A stretch of DNA of 64,000 nucleotides from Flavobacterium cauense R2A-7 (GCF_000498475.1 NZ_AVBI01000019.1:248001-312000); one strand, 5' to 3'; positions 17,150-26,533 are shown, counted from the first letter of the stretch. The notes: generated from the sequence alone by a model not told the origin. Program-made: numbers and translations.

Positions 17150-17701
17150 TTAACTTTTAACTTCTTTCGCTACTAAAAGCACCTGATCTTCTCCATCGTT
17201 TTCTTTCCAGTGTACGATAACTTTTTCGTTGTTAATCGCATCTACCTGTCTTCCGCGATAATCCGGCTGAATGGGTAAATCACGACTGAAACGTCTGTCG
17301 ATAAGTGTTAAAAGTTCAATTCCCGATGGTCTTCCAAAGGATTGAATTGCGGTTAAAGCTGCTCGAATACTGCGACCGGTGTATAAAACATCGTCTATGA
17401 AAACCACTTTTTTATCTTCTACTAAAAAGTCGATTTGGGTTTTATTGGCTTCCATTGGTTTTTCGTTTCTTCTGAAATCATCTCTGAAAAAAGTAATATC
17501 CAAAAAACCTAACGGGATGTTTTTAATGTTGTACTCATCTTCAAGGATTTGCTTGATTCTTTCCGCTAAATACTTACCTCTCGGCTGAATTCCAATAAGA
17601 ATAGTGTTTGAAAAATCGAGATGTTTTTCGATTAACTGACAGGCCAAACGATGCAGAATGATATTGACTTCTTTAGAAGTGAGCAATATTTTTTGACTCA
17701 T
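17150..17701 (-). CDS. pyrR: Bifunctional pyr operon regulator / uracil phosphoribosyltransferase
   Basis: A 183-residue type I phosphoribosyltransferase. The PRPP-binding motif VVFIDDVLYTGRSIRAA is at about 99-115, preceded by the flexible loop region (LDITFFRDDFRRNE) and IGIQPRGKYLAERI. The end PIQPDYRGRQVDAINNEKVIVHW is typical of PyrR rather than Upp. In Gram-positives PyrR binds pyr mRNA in response to UMP. Whether the flavobacterial protein regulates RNA is not shown by the sequence, since no obvious binding loop is seen before pyrB. It is the first gene of the pyrR-pyrB run. Confidence 0.95.
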   Translation of the reverse strand: MSQKILLTSKEVNIILHRLACQLIEKHLDFSNTILIGIQPRGKYLAERIKQILEDEYNIKNIPLGFLDITFFRDDFRRNEKPMEANKTQIDFLVEDKKVVFIDDVLYTGRSIRAALTAIQSFGRPSGIELLTLIDRRFSRDLPIQPDYRGRQVDAINNEKVIVHWKENDGEDQVLLVAKEVKS

Positions 17702-17854
17702 AATGAAGTGTTGTGTTTGGTGTGTAAAAATACGATAAATTTCTTAATCTGAAAGATTATCACTGATTATTGAGTAACTTTAAAGAATATTTTTCTCTAA
17801 ATGACATAAGTTATTTCTTAATCTAAATTAAGTGCTTTCGCTGATTTGATGCTG

Positions 17855-17862
17855 TAACTTTG
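17855..17862 (+). promoter_or_regulatory. Candidate -7 element for the pirin operon
   Basis: TAACTTTG matches TAnnTTTG and sits 26 bp before the pirin ATG. No clear TTG is found at -33, so this is a half match. Confidence 0.45.
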
Positions 17863-17887
17863 TGTACCAAAATTAAAGAAGAACATC

Positions 17888-18766
17888 ATGGCAACAAAAA
17901 AAATAGAATTAGTAGCCGAGCCAAGAGCACCGCATTTCGTGGGTGACGGTTTCAGAGTACACAACTTCATCCCGAGTGGTTTTCGTTTGGATATGGAACG
18001 TATGAGTCCGTTTATCATGTTGGATTACAATTCCAAATATCATTTTCCGCCATCGGAAATTCCAAAAGGTGTTGGCGTGCATCCGCACAGAGGTTTTGAA
18101 ACCGTAACGATTGCCTACAAAGGAAAAGTAGCCCATCATGACAGTGCCGGAGGCGGCGGAATCATTGGTGAAGGCGACGTGCAATGGATGACCGCGGCTT
18201 CCGGAGTTTTACACAAAGAATACCACGAAGAAGAATTCAGTAAAACCGGTGGTGAGTTCCAAATGGTACAGCTTTGGGTGAATTTACCGGCAAAAGACAA
18301 AATGAGTGCACCAAAATATCAGGCAATTGCAAATAGTGAAATGGGAATTTATACCCTTCCGGACAACGCTGGTTTTATCGAAGTAATTGCCGGAAATTAT
18401 AAAGAAGTAAAAGGTCCGGCGGCCACCTTCACTCCGGTAAACATGCAAAATGCAAAACTGAACAAAGGCGGAAAAGCATCGTTTTCGTTCCCGGCCAGTT
18501 ACAACACCGCATTACTTGTTATTGAAGGCAGCATAAAAGTAAATGATGAAAAAACCGTTCCAACCGACCATTTCGTTTTATTCGAAAATGAAGGCGAAGA
18601 TTTTACTATAGAAGCTTTAGAAAACGCAATAGTTTTGGTATTAAGCGGAGAGCCGATTAATGAACCGATTTTCCCTCATGGTCCGTTTGTAATGAATACC
18701 AGAGAAGAAATCATTCAGGCAATTGAAGATTTCAACAACGGGAAATTCGGTCATCTTGAAAATTAA
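17888..18766 (+). CDS. Pirin-family bicupin protein 1
   Basis: A 292-residue cytosolic bicupin of the pirin family. The N-terminal cupin carries the metal ligands: HPHRGFET (His65, His67), AHHDSAGGGG and the Glu in VLHKEYHEEEF. A PNP-type turn is replaced by FIPSGF/PFIMLDYNS. The C-terminal cupin (ATFTPVNMQNAKLNKGG onward, ending in EPINEPIFPHGPFVMNT) is typical. Bacterial pirins bind iron; some have quercetin dioxygenase activity or act in stress regulation, and the substrate here is not predictable. It is followed by a terminator-like hairpin, then a GNAT gene, an isochorismatase-like gene, a second pirin and an OsmC protein. Confidence 0.92.
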   Translation: MATKKIELVAEPRAPHFVGDGFRVHNFIPSGFRLDMERMSPFIMLDYNSKYHFPPSEIPKGVGVHPHRGFETVTIAYKGKVAHHDSAGGGGIIGEGDVQWMTAASGVLHKEYHEEEFSKTGGEFQMVQLWVNLPAKDKMSAPKYQAIANSEMGIYTLPDNAGFIEVIAGNYKEVKGPAATFTPVNMQNAKLNKGGKASFSFPASYNTALLVIEGSIKVNDEKTVPTDHFVLFENEGEDFTIEALENAIVLVLSGEPINEPIFPHGPFVMNTREEIIQAIEDFNNGKFGHLEN

Positions 18767-18773
18767 TACAATC

Positions 18774-18810
18774 AAAAGCAACAATCTTTTAAATAGGTTG
18801 TTGCTTTTTT
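18774..18810 (+). terminator. Hairpin terminator after pirin 1
   Basis: AAAAGCAACAA (18774-18784) pairs with TTGTTGCTTTT across a 13-base loop, followed by a T-run. It should reduce or end read-through into the GNAT gene. Confidence 0.8.
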
Positions 18811-18822
18811 AATAATTAACCC

Positions 18823-18857
18823 ATTATCTAAAATTCCAACTATCTAAAAATCTAAAA
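18823..18857 (+). repeat. 8-bp tandem repeat directly before the GNAT start codon
   Basis: Units ATTATCTA, AAATTCCA, ACTATCTA and AAAATCTA run in 8-bp register and touch the ATG at 18858, so the array is in the 5' untranslated region. Confidence 0.75.
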
Positions 18858-19172
18858 ATGAAACCAGAATTCGAAAACATACCACTATACAAAAACGAAG
18901 AAAACCATCGTTTTGAGATTACTTTTGAAGGTCATAAAGCTTTTATCGACTATAAAGAACGTCCGGGAAAAATCACTTTAATCCATACGGAAGTTGAACC
19001 CGAATTGGAAGGCAAAGGCGCCGCTACAGCCGTAATCGAAAAAACATTGGAATATATAGAACAACACAATTACAAACTTGTTCCGCTTTGTCCGTTAGTA
19101 TTTGCGTATATCAAAAGACATCCGGAATGGAAACGCATTGTAGATGAAAATTTCAAAGGTTTTGAAGAATAA
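18858..19172 (+). CDS. Small GNAT-fold N-acetyltransferase (YjdJ-type)
   Basis: A 104-residue minimal GNAT protein. FEITFEGHKAFIDYKERPGKITLIHTEVEPELEGKGAATAVIEKTLEYIEQHNYKLVPLCPLVFAYIKRHPEW is described here by its parts: the strand pair HKAFIDYKE, the acetyl-CoA loop ELEGKGAATAVIE (the Q/R-x-x-G-x-A counterpart) and the motif VPLCPLVFAYIKRHPEW. These are the hallmarks of the short acetyltransferase family that some databases call Acetyltransf_CG. The substrate is unknown. It is 29 bp before the isochorismatase-like gene, so both may share a transcript. Confidence 0.88.
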   Translation: MKPEFENIPLYKNEENHRFEITFEGHKAFIDYKERPGKITLIHTEVEPELEGKGAATAVIEKTLEYIEQHNYKLVPLCPLVFAYIKRHPEWKRIVDENFKGFEE

Positions 19173-19201
19173 CACAATCACAATCTTTAAATTATAATAA
19201 C

Positions 19202-19816
19202 ATGAGCAGTACAACACCCATTCGCGACCCCAAAAACGATCATTTGTTAAGTCCTGAAAATGTAGCACTAATTATTATTGATTATCAGCCCATTCAGGTT
19301 TCTTCAATTAAATCGATGGATCAAACCTATTTGACGGAACAGATTGTACGTTTGGCCAAAACTGCAAAAGTGTACAATATTCCCGTAATTTTATCGACGG
19401 TAAATGTACAAACAGGAAGAAATCAGGATACTATTGCTCCGTTAAAAGAAGTTTTAGCCGAAAACGCGTCCTACGACCGCACCAGCATAAACGCTTGGGA
19501 AGACAAAGAATTTTACGAAGCCGTGAAAGCAACCAGAAGAAAGAAATTGATTATGGCCGCACTCTGGACAGAAGCTTGTTTGGCTTTTCCGGCATTAGAC
19601 GCACTAAAAGAAGGTTTCGAAGTTTTTCCGGTAGCCGATGCTGTTGGCGGAACATCGCCTGAAGCACACAATATTGCATTAAGAAGAATAGAACAAGCAG
19701 GTGCGCAATTAATTTCGGTAAACCAATTACTTTGCGAATTACAACGCGACTGGAACCGTGAGGAAACCGTACACGGCTTTTTTCAGGTATTATTTAAAGA
19801 TGGAAAAATACATTAA
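19202..19816 (+). CDS. Isochorismatase-family cysteine hydrolase (YcaC-like)
   Basis: A 204-residue hydrolase with the Asp-Lys-Cys triad of the family: Asp27 in ALIIIDYQP, a Lys in TRRKKLIMAALW (about 117) and Cys126 in TEACLAFPALDA. The sequence is closer to YcaC than to true isochorismatase: VTGRNQDT-type loop, FPVADAVGGTSPEAHNIAL, then a C-terminal helix with WNREETVHGFFQVLF. YcaC-like enzymes have no agreed substrate. The stop is 3 bp from the next start (pirin 2), which suggests tight co-translation. Confidence 0.9.
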   Translation: MSSTTPIRDPKNDHLLSPENVALIIIDYQPIQVSSIKSMDQTYLTEQIVRLAKTAKVYNIPVILSTVNVQTGRNQDTIAPLKEVLAENASYDRTSINAWEDKEFYEAVKATRRKKLIMAALWTEACLAFPALDALKEGFEVFPVADAVGGTSPEAHNIALRRIEQAGAQLISVNQLLCELQRDWNREETVHGFFQVLFKDGKIH

Positions 19817-19819
19817 ACT

Positions 19820-20707
19820 ATGTCGAACGTACAATTAATTATTGAAGAACGCGCCGCCGATATTGGAAATTTCATGGTTGGCAGATTACTTCCTTTCAAA
19901 GAAAAACGAACGGTTGGTCCGTTTGCTTTCATAGATCACATGGGGCCTACCTATTTAACTGAATCAGAAAATTTTGATGTTGCTCCACATCCGCATATCG
20001 GCTTGTCTACCCTTACCTATCTTTTTGAGGGAAGTATTATGCACAAAGACAGTTTGGGAACCGAAATGGAAATAAAACCCGGAGCCGTAAACTGGATGAC
20101 TGCAGGAAAAGGCATTGTACATTCCGAAAGAACGCCGCAATACCTAAGAGACTTGGAAAAAATGCTTCATGGTTTACAAATTTGGGTAGCGCTTCCAAAA
20201 GAACTGGAAGAAATGGAACCAAGTTTTACTCACATTGAAAAAGACGATATTCCGCATTGGGAACAAAACGGACTTTCCTTCAAATTAATCGCCGGTGAAG
20301 CATTTGGCCGAAAATCACCTGTTCCGGTTTACAGTCCGTTGTATTTTCTGGAAATTAAATCAACGTCGGCACAAAAAGTTACAATCGGAGCGGATTTATT
20401 TGGCGAAAGTGCCCTTTATATTTTAGAAGGCAGCATTAAAAGCGACGAAAATGTATTCGAATCGAAGCAAATTTTAATCGCTAAAGACAGTAAGCTTTGC
20501 GAATTTGAAATGGCAGAAAACACTACCGTTTATATTTTTGGAGGCGAGGCTTTTCCGGAAGAACGCTTTATTTTCTGGAATTTTGTTTCTTCCAGTAAAG
20601 AACGGATTGAGAAAGCAAAAACCGACTGGGAAAACCAAACCTTTCCAAAAGTTCCGGGCGAAACGGAATTTGTTCCACTTCCACCCGCTTTAAAAAACTT
20701 TAAATAA
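19820..20707 (+). CDS. Pirin-family bicupin protein 2
   Basis: A 295-residue pirin. Metal ligands in the N-terminal cupin are seen in VAPHPHIGLSTLTYLFEG (His-x-His), IMHKDSLGTE and KGIVHSERTP (Glu). The beta-barrel start RLLPFKEKRTVGPFAFIDHMGP is the classical pirin signature. The C-terminal cupin (ALYILEGSIKSDE, YIFGGEAFPEERFIFWNFV) is complete. It is only distantly similar to pirin 1 upstream, so the two are not a recent duplication. It shares an operon with isochorismatase-like and OsmC genes, which fits a stress or redox role, but the substrate is unknown. Confidence 0.93.
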   Translation: MSNVQLIIEERAADIGNFMVGRLLPFKEKRTVGPFAFIDHMGPTYLTESENFDVAPHPHIGLSTLTYLFEGSIMHKDSLGTEMEIKPGAVNWMTAGKGIVHSERTPQYLRDLEKMLHGLQIWVALPKELEEMEPSFTHIEKDDIPHWEQNGLSFKLIAGEAFGRKSPVPVYSPLYFLEIKSTSAQKVTIGADLFGESALYILEGSIKSDENVFESKQILIAKDSKLCEFEMAENTTVYIFGGEAFPEERFIFWNFVSSSKERIEKAKTDWENQTFPKVPGETEFVPLPPALKNFK

Positions 20708-20709
20708 TT

Positions 20710-21102
20710 ATGGAAAAAATAAACGCACATCTCGGACAGGAAAAATATAAAACCGAAATCAAAACAGCCACCAATTCACTGATTGCAGATGAACCTCTGG
20801 ATTTGGAAGGACAGGATTTAGGTTTTTCACCCAAAGAACTTTTGGCTTCTGCATTAGGTTCCTGCACCATAATTACTTTAAAAATGTATGCGAACTTAAA
20901 AGGCTGGGATTTAACCGATGTGAATATTGAAGTGACTTTCGATTGGAATAATGAAGAAATGAAATCCGTATTTACCCGAAAAATTGAACTGATAGGTGAT
21001 TTAACCGAAGAGCAACGCGAACGACTTTTGAAAATCGCTGATAAATGTCCGGTTCATAAAGTTTTGATGAATCCGACGGAAATTGAGACAAGTTTGATTT
21101 AG
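20710..21102 (+). CDS. OsmC/Ohr-family peroxiredoxin-like protein
   Basis: A 130-residue OsmC-family protein. The two redox cysteines are Cys52 in ASALGSCTIITLKMYA and Cys113 in KIADKCPVHKVL; the Glu and Arg partners are in the first half. OsmC proteins reduce organic hydroperoxides with these two cysteines. The fold markers LGFSPKELLASALGSC and CPVHKVLMNPTEI are standard. It is 2 bp after pirin 2 and ends the operon, just before a hairpin that reaches into the convergent HTH gene. Confidence 0.93.
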   Translation: MEKINAHLGQEKYKTEIKTATNSLIADEPLDLEGQDLGFSPKELLASALGSCTIITLKMYANLKGWDLTDVNIEVTFDWNNEEMKSVFTRKIELIGDLTEEQRERLLKIADKCPVHKVLMNPTEIETSLI

Positions 21103-21134
21103 TCGGTACAAGTTTTAATCTGAAAGAAAACATC

Positions 21135-21178
21135 AAAAGAGTTAGGATTCCTGTTTAAGGCGTTCTAACTCTTTTTTA
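21135..21178. terminator. osmC terminator that overlaps the 3' end of the HTH gene
   Basis: AAAAGAGTTAG (21135-21145) pairs with CTAACTCTTTT (21165-21175) and is followed by more T, a good terminator for osmC. The hairpin covers the last codons and stop of the convergent HTH gene (stop at 21142-21144), so the coding end and the terminator share bases. Confidence 0.8.
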
Positions 21179-21678
21179 ATTTCCTTTTGATAGTGTTGTG
21201 CTGTTTTTATCGCGAGTTCGCATTTTAACTGAACAGCACTACCATTCTTTTCGATGCCTCGTGTGGCTTTATTGCGCAATACTTTTATAAAATCCTGTGA
21301 TGGTTTTTCTTTTTCCGGAAGCTCGGTTTCAAGATACGTGACTAATTCCATAACAGAAACACTTTTTTGATACTTCGCTTTTAGCTGTTCCAGTTCGCGG
21401 TTTAACAGTACTACTTCTATTTCGCTGTTTTTAAGTTCTTGCTCCAGTACAGCCAAACATTTTGCATTTTCTTTTTTATCGTCTATAGAACCGGTTTTTT
21501 CCTGCTGTTTGCTTTGTATATGATTGTAAAAAGTTACGAGTTTATGCATTTTCGCGACTGGTAATTCCCGCAAACCAAGTTCAAACATAGCGATTTGACT
21601 TTTGGTGGTTTTTAATAAAAAAGCGGCTTCCTCTTGGGTAATGCCTAACGTTTGTCTGAAGTCCTTGTTTCTTATCAT
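21142..21678 (-). CDS. XRE-like HTH protein with a coiled coil
   Basis: A 178-residue protein. The N-terminal ~50 residues have a Cro/C1-type HTH (FRQTLGITQEEAAFLLKTTKSQIAMFELGLRELP, read as helix-turn-helix around residues 9-40). The rest is a Lys/Glu-rich region predicted as coiled coil (ECLAVLEQELKNSEIEVVLLNRELEQLKAKYQ-like heptads) and a basic C-terminus. I do not recognise the family. The 40-bp tandem repeats that start 20 bp upstream of its start codon are candidate binding sites. It is convergent with the pirin-OsmC operon. DNA binding is inferred from the HTH only. Confidence 0.7.
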   Translation of the reverse strand: MIRNKDFRQTLGITQEEAAFLLKTTKSQIAMFELGLRELPVAKMHKLVTFYNHIQSKQQEKTGSIDDKKENAKCLAVLEQELKNSEIEVVLLNRELEQLKAKYQKSVSVMELVTYLETELPEKEKPSQDFIKVLRNKATRGIEKNGSAVQLKCELAIKTAQHYQKEIKKELERLKQES

Positions 21679-21697
21679 ACGAATCGGCTTGTATTAT

Positions 21698-21817
21698 TTT
21701 GTGATTTTTTAATTCTGATTTTTGATTCGATTACAAATTTGTGATTTTTATTTTGAATATAAAAATTTGATTACGTTTTTGTGATTTTTTTAATTTATTA
21801 TTTGTTTTGATTACGTG
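21698..21817. repeat. Three tandem 40-bp direct repeats (iteron-like)
   Basis: Each unit begins TTTGTGATTTTT (21698, 21738, 21778) and ends GATTAC plus three bases (GATTAC at 21729, 21769, 21809). The spacing is exactly 40 bp every time while the middles differ. At the joints, ATTACAAA-TTTGTGAT forms an almost perfect palindrome. The array is just upstream of the HTH gene. Confidence 0.85.
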
Positions 21818-21843
21818 TTGTCAACAATAAAGTGTCGTATGGT

Positions 21844-21852
21844 TGTGGATAA
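21844..21852 (-). promoter_or_regulatory. Perfect DnaA-box match next to the 40-bp repeats
   Basis: TGTGGATAA, the complement of TTATCCACA, matches the DnaA-box consensus. One 9-mer can occur by chance in 64 kb, so the call rests on its position beside the iteron-like array. Confidence 0.35.
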
Positions 21853-22022
21853 CTTTTGTGATAGTTTTGAAAGAAATTTTTTATTTTTGGACACTAGACA
21901 GGTAATTTGAAACATATTTATGTGTTGTGCAACATACTCCAAAACATGATCTAAATTTAACTAACATTTAAAAAATTGAAAACACAAATCGCAATTTTTC
22001 ACATATTTCAAGCATATTCATT

Positions 22023-22574
22023 TTGATTTTAATAAGCGCATGCGCAACGTATAAAGGTAATTATACCACTAATACTATTATTCTACCTGTAGATATTAAT
22101 CGTTTAGAGGGAAAATGGGTTATTGACGAACCTATTTTGGAAAATATTCATGCATCATACAACACAAAAGTCATAGAATGTTATCAAAATCAATTAAATA
22201 ATAAATTTCAAACTTTAGTCCAAATTGGAGATTTCAACAATACGATTTCTCTAAAAAAAGCTCTGGAAACAAATATAAAAACTCTTGATTTTTATAAGGA
22301 AAAAACTCAATTTGATTATTTAATATCCACAAAAATTAAATTAAATGTAGATGATAATCATTTAACAAAAGAACTCTACATAAAAATAATAACCTACAAT
22401 CTTAATAATAAAGAAAAAATATATGAAAAAGAATATTTTTTTAGAGATGATTTTACCGGTTTTAACGACAGTCCTCTACCATCGAATTTAAAAAGGTTTC
22501 TGCGAATTTCCATCGAAGATTGCATAAAAGATTTTGGAAAAGACAAATATTGGAAATATAAATCTAAAACTTAA
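22023..22574 (+). CDS. Unknown lipoprotein, probably frameshifted in the signal peptide
   Basis: An open frame of 183 residues with a lipoprotein-like beginning (ILISACATYKG, Cys as acylation site) but no normal start. The first possible start in frame is the TTG at 22023, which gives an n-region and h-region far too short. A TTG at 21976 in another frame starts MKTQIAIFHIF. One extra T near 22005-22008 would join it to SSIFILILISAC, a perfect lipoprotein signal peptide. So the gene probably carries a 1-base deletion, or the sequence has an error. The body is Asn/Lys/Ile-rich and unlike its neighbours in base composition, suggesting transfer. I recognise no family. Confidence 0.6.
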   Translation: MILISACATYKGNYTTNTIILPVDINRLEGKWVIDEPILENIHASYNTKVIECYQNQLNNKFQTLVQIGDFNNTISLKKALETNIKTLDFYKEKTQFDYLISTKIKLNVDDNHLTKELYIKIITYNLNNKEKIYEKEYFFRDDFTGFNDSPLPSNLKRFLRISIEDCIKDFGKDKYWKYKSKT

Positions 22575-22724
22575 TAACTCCGTCGAACAACAGTGGTTTT
22601 GCAAAATTTAGGCTTGGTGTTTAATGGAACGATCTTTTTATATATTTAATGTTAGTCATAACGTAATGATTCTGGAATAAAAATCCTAACTTCATAAATC
22701 CCGAAAACATCAATTAACCCAAAA

Positions 22725-23246
22725 ATGAACAAAATTTCAAAAAAAACACCAACATTAATTACAGAACGATTAACGCTTCGGCCTCTTTCTGTAAATGATG
22801 CCACTGAAATTTTACTATTGCGTTCTGACAGGGAAATCAATAAATATCTTGACCGGAAACCAAGCAAAACACTTGAAGACGCATTACAATTCATCAAAAT
22901 TATCCTTGAAAACCGTGAGACTTTTTATTGGGCCATCACAAAAACCGGCGAAGCAGAACTAATCGGAACCATTTGCTTGTTTGATTTCTCAAACGATACC
23001 AACAAATGTGAAATCGGATACGAGCTTAGAACGGAATTTCAGGGACAGGGAATCATGCTTGAAGCCGCAAAGAACGTCATACAATACGCGATGGAAAACC
23101 TTGGCATACAAAGTATGGACGCCTTTACCCACAAAGACAATCAAAGCTCGACAAGCCTTCTGCAAAAACTACACTTTAAAGATTTAGGAAGCAGTGCAGT
23201 TGAAAATCCGAATTTGATTGTATTTCGGTTAACAACGAAAAAGTAA
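22725..23246 (+). CDS. GNAT N-acetyltransferase, RimJ/RimL type
   Basis: A 173-residue GNAT. It begins LITERLTLRPLSVNDATEILLLRSDREINKYL, the usual start of the RimL-like Acetyltransf_3 family, followed by WAITKTGEAELIGTICLFDF and EIGYELRTEFQGQGIMLEA, the acetyl-CoA loop (Q-G-Q-G). The end THKDNQSSTSLLQKLHFKDLG is also typical. These proteins acetylate ribosomal proteins or small molecules, and the substrate is unknown. It stands alone, 150 bp after the lipoprotein gene and before the ABC-F terminator. Confidence 0.9.
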   Translation: MNKISKKTPTLITERLTLRPLSVNDATEILLLRSDREINKYLDRKPSKTLEDALQFIKIILENRETFYWAITKTGEAELIGTICLFDFSNDTNKCEIGYELRTEFQGQGIMLEAAKNVIQYAMENLGIQSMDAFTHKDNQSSTSLLQKLHFKDLGSSAVENPNLIVFRLTTKK

Positions 23247-23311
23247 TCAAGACGGAGGCAGCCATAATTTACAGGAACATTCCAAGTGTACTGTAACTAA
23301 TCAATCAAAAC

Positions 23312-23344
23312 AAAAAACCCCGCCATTACTGACGGGATTTTTAT
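23312..23344. terminator. Bidirectional terminator between GNAT and ABC-F genes
   Basis: CCCGCC and GACGGG pair (23319-23336, one mismatch) with an A-run to the left and a T-run to the right. It serves the two convergent genes. Confidence 0.75.
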
Positions 23345-23347
23345 ATA

Positions 23348-25027
<1,680 letters not shown>

Positions 25028-25091
25028 TTATTTAGAATGTGTTTATACTTATTTTAACTGTACATTAACAGCAAGTTAAGTATTACAAAGC

Positions 25092-25099
25092 TATTTTTG
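25092..25099 (+). promoter_or_regulatory. Candidate -7 element for the thioredoxin-fold lipoprotein gene
   Basis: TATTTTTG matches TAnnTTTG, 23 bp before the ATG at 25123. The upstream -33 region has TTA rather than TTG. Confidence 0.4.
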
Positions 25100-25122
25100 T
25101 TTCGATAAATAACTGATATTGA

Positions 25123-26526
25123 ATGTTTGCCTATTTCAAAAATCTACTACTTCCTATTTCCACAGTTGCTTTGTGTACGCTTTGTTCTTGTAATAAAGAA
25201 TTTAAAGACGACAATTACACAGCCTATTTTGGAGGTGAGATCCTTAACCCAAACAATCGTTATGTCCTTTTGTTAAAGGATAACGAAGTTATTGACTCAA
25301 TCTTACTGGACGATAAAAACCGTTTTTTTAAGAAATTCGACTCGCTTGCACCCGGAATGTACACTTTCAGACACGAACCGGAATACCAATACATCTATTT
25401 CGATAAAAACGACAGTATAATGCTTCGTTTAAACACAAAAGAGTTTGATAATTCTCTTGTTTTTTGCGGACGCGGCGATCAGAAAAATAACTTTCTGATT
25501 GAAATGTTCCTTAAAAATGAAGCCGATCGCGGTTACGATGTTTTTGATAAAGATTATAAAAGTTTTACCAAAACAATCGATTCGTCTTACAATTCCAAAA
25601 AAGCATTTTACCTACGCAGAAAAACGGAAATCGGCTGGGATGAAAAATTCGACACTTATGCAAAAGCTTCTTTGGATTTAAACCATCTGGCGAAAAAAGA
25701 GATTTACCCGATTGCACACAAAAGAAGAAGCGGTGAAGATATCTGTAAATCGTTGCCTAAAAATTATTACGATTTCAGAAAACAAATAGACTACAATAAC
25801 GAGGATTTAACCACTTATGTAGCTTTTGTGCGTTACATGACAGCAATGCTAAACAATATTGCCTACAAAAACTGCAATACTGAAAAAGATTATGAGCAAA
25901 CAGCTCTGGCATCCAATATTAAGAAACTGAACATAACCGACACGCTTTTTAAAAATCAGAAAATTAAAAACGGTGTTCTGAACAATATTGCCTTTATGTA
26001 TCTTCTTGAAGATCAAAACATGGCAAACAATAATAAGTTTCTGGAACGTTATTTTCAACTTTCCACTGACAAGAGCAAGCACAATGAAATTCGGAAAATA
26101 TCGAGTGCTGCACAGCATTTAAATCCGGGAAGCAAACTTCCGGAAGAAAAGTTCATAAACACATTTGGTGAAAATGTTGATTTCAATCATATGATCAACG
26201 GACAAACAATTGTTTTCTTCTGGACGATGAGTTCAAAATCACATTTGGAAGCCGTTCACAAAAAAGCACAGGAACTTAAAGCCAAATATCCCGAATTAAA
26301 TTTTATAGCGGTTAACATGGACGACTCCAAAGAAGACTGGCTTAAAACATTGGCTAAGTACGATTTTAGGGATACTGTTGAGCTTCACGCATCAGAGTTA
26401 CAAAAACTGAAAGACGAATGGGTAATTACAAAAATTCACCGTGTAATACTTCTAAACGCAGACGGTACCATTAAAAATGCTTTCGTAAGTCTTTTTGATG
26501 CCCGATTTGAAGAAAATCTGAAATAG
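25123..26526 (+). CDS. Lipoprotein with thioredoxin-like domain lacking CXXC
   Basis: A 467-residue lipoprotein (lipobox LCTLCSC, then NKEFKDD). The N-terminal half has a DUF4369-like beta region (NPNNRYVLLLKDNEVIDSILLDDKNRF). The last ~120 residues form a thioredoxin/TlpA-like fold: INGQTIVFFWTMSSKS, ELNFIAVNMDDSKEDW, VILLNADGTIKNAF. In TlpA proteins the active site is WCxxC after the first strand; here WTMSSKS (about 367-373) has no Cys, and the cis-Pro segment reads TKIHRVILL. It is therefore probably a structural or binding relative and not an oxidoreductase. Upstream is the ABC-F gene in divergent orientation. Confidence 0.8.
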   Translation: MFAYFKNLLLPISTVALCTLCSCNKEFKDDNYTAYFGGEILNPNNRYVLLLKDNEVIDSILLDDKNRFFKKFDSLAPGMYTFRHEPEYQYIYFDKNDSIMLRLNTKEFDNSLVFCGRGDQKNNFLIEMFLKNEADRGYDVFDKDYKSFTKTIDSSYNSKKAFYLRRKTEIGWDEKFDTYAKASLDLNHLAKKEIYPIAHKRRSGEDICKSLPKNYYDFRKQIDYNNEDLTTYVAFVRYMTAMLNNIAYKNCNTEKDYEQTALASNIKKLNITDTLFKNQKIKNGVLNNIAFMYLLEDQNMANNNKFLERYFQLSTDKSKHNEIRKISSAAQHLNPGSKLPEEKFINTFGENVDFNHMINGQTIVFFWTMSSKSHLEAVHKKAQELKAKYPELNFIAVNMDDSKEDWLKTLAKYDFRDTVELHASELQKLKDEWVITKIHRVILLNADGTIKNAFVSLFDARFEENLK

Positions 26527-26533
26527 AGTTTGC

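Larger units (their letters stand above)
21679..22022. other. 344-bp very AT-rich region with 40-bp repeats and a DnaA-box match
   Basis: Between the divergent HTH and lipoprotein genes. It holds three direct 40-bp repeats (21698-21817), a fourth TTTGTGAT at 21855-21862, TGTGGATAA at 21844-21852, and the short palindrome TGTTGTGCAACA near 21922. From about 21960 it is the damaged start of the lipoprotein gene. Confidence 0.7.

Noticed and set aside
21679..22022. Chromosomal replication origin
   Set aside because: Only one DnaA-box match and no dnaA, dnaN or other origin-linked genes nearby; iteron-like repeats next to an HTH gene fit a regulatory array or a plasmid remnant better.
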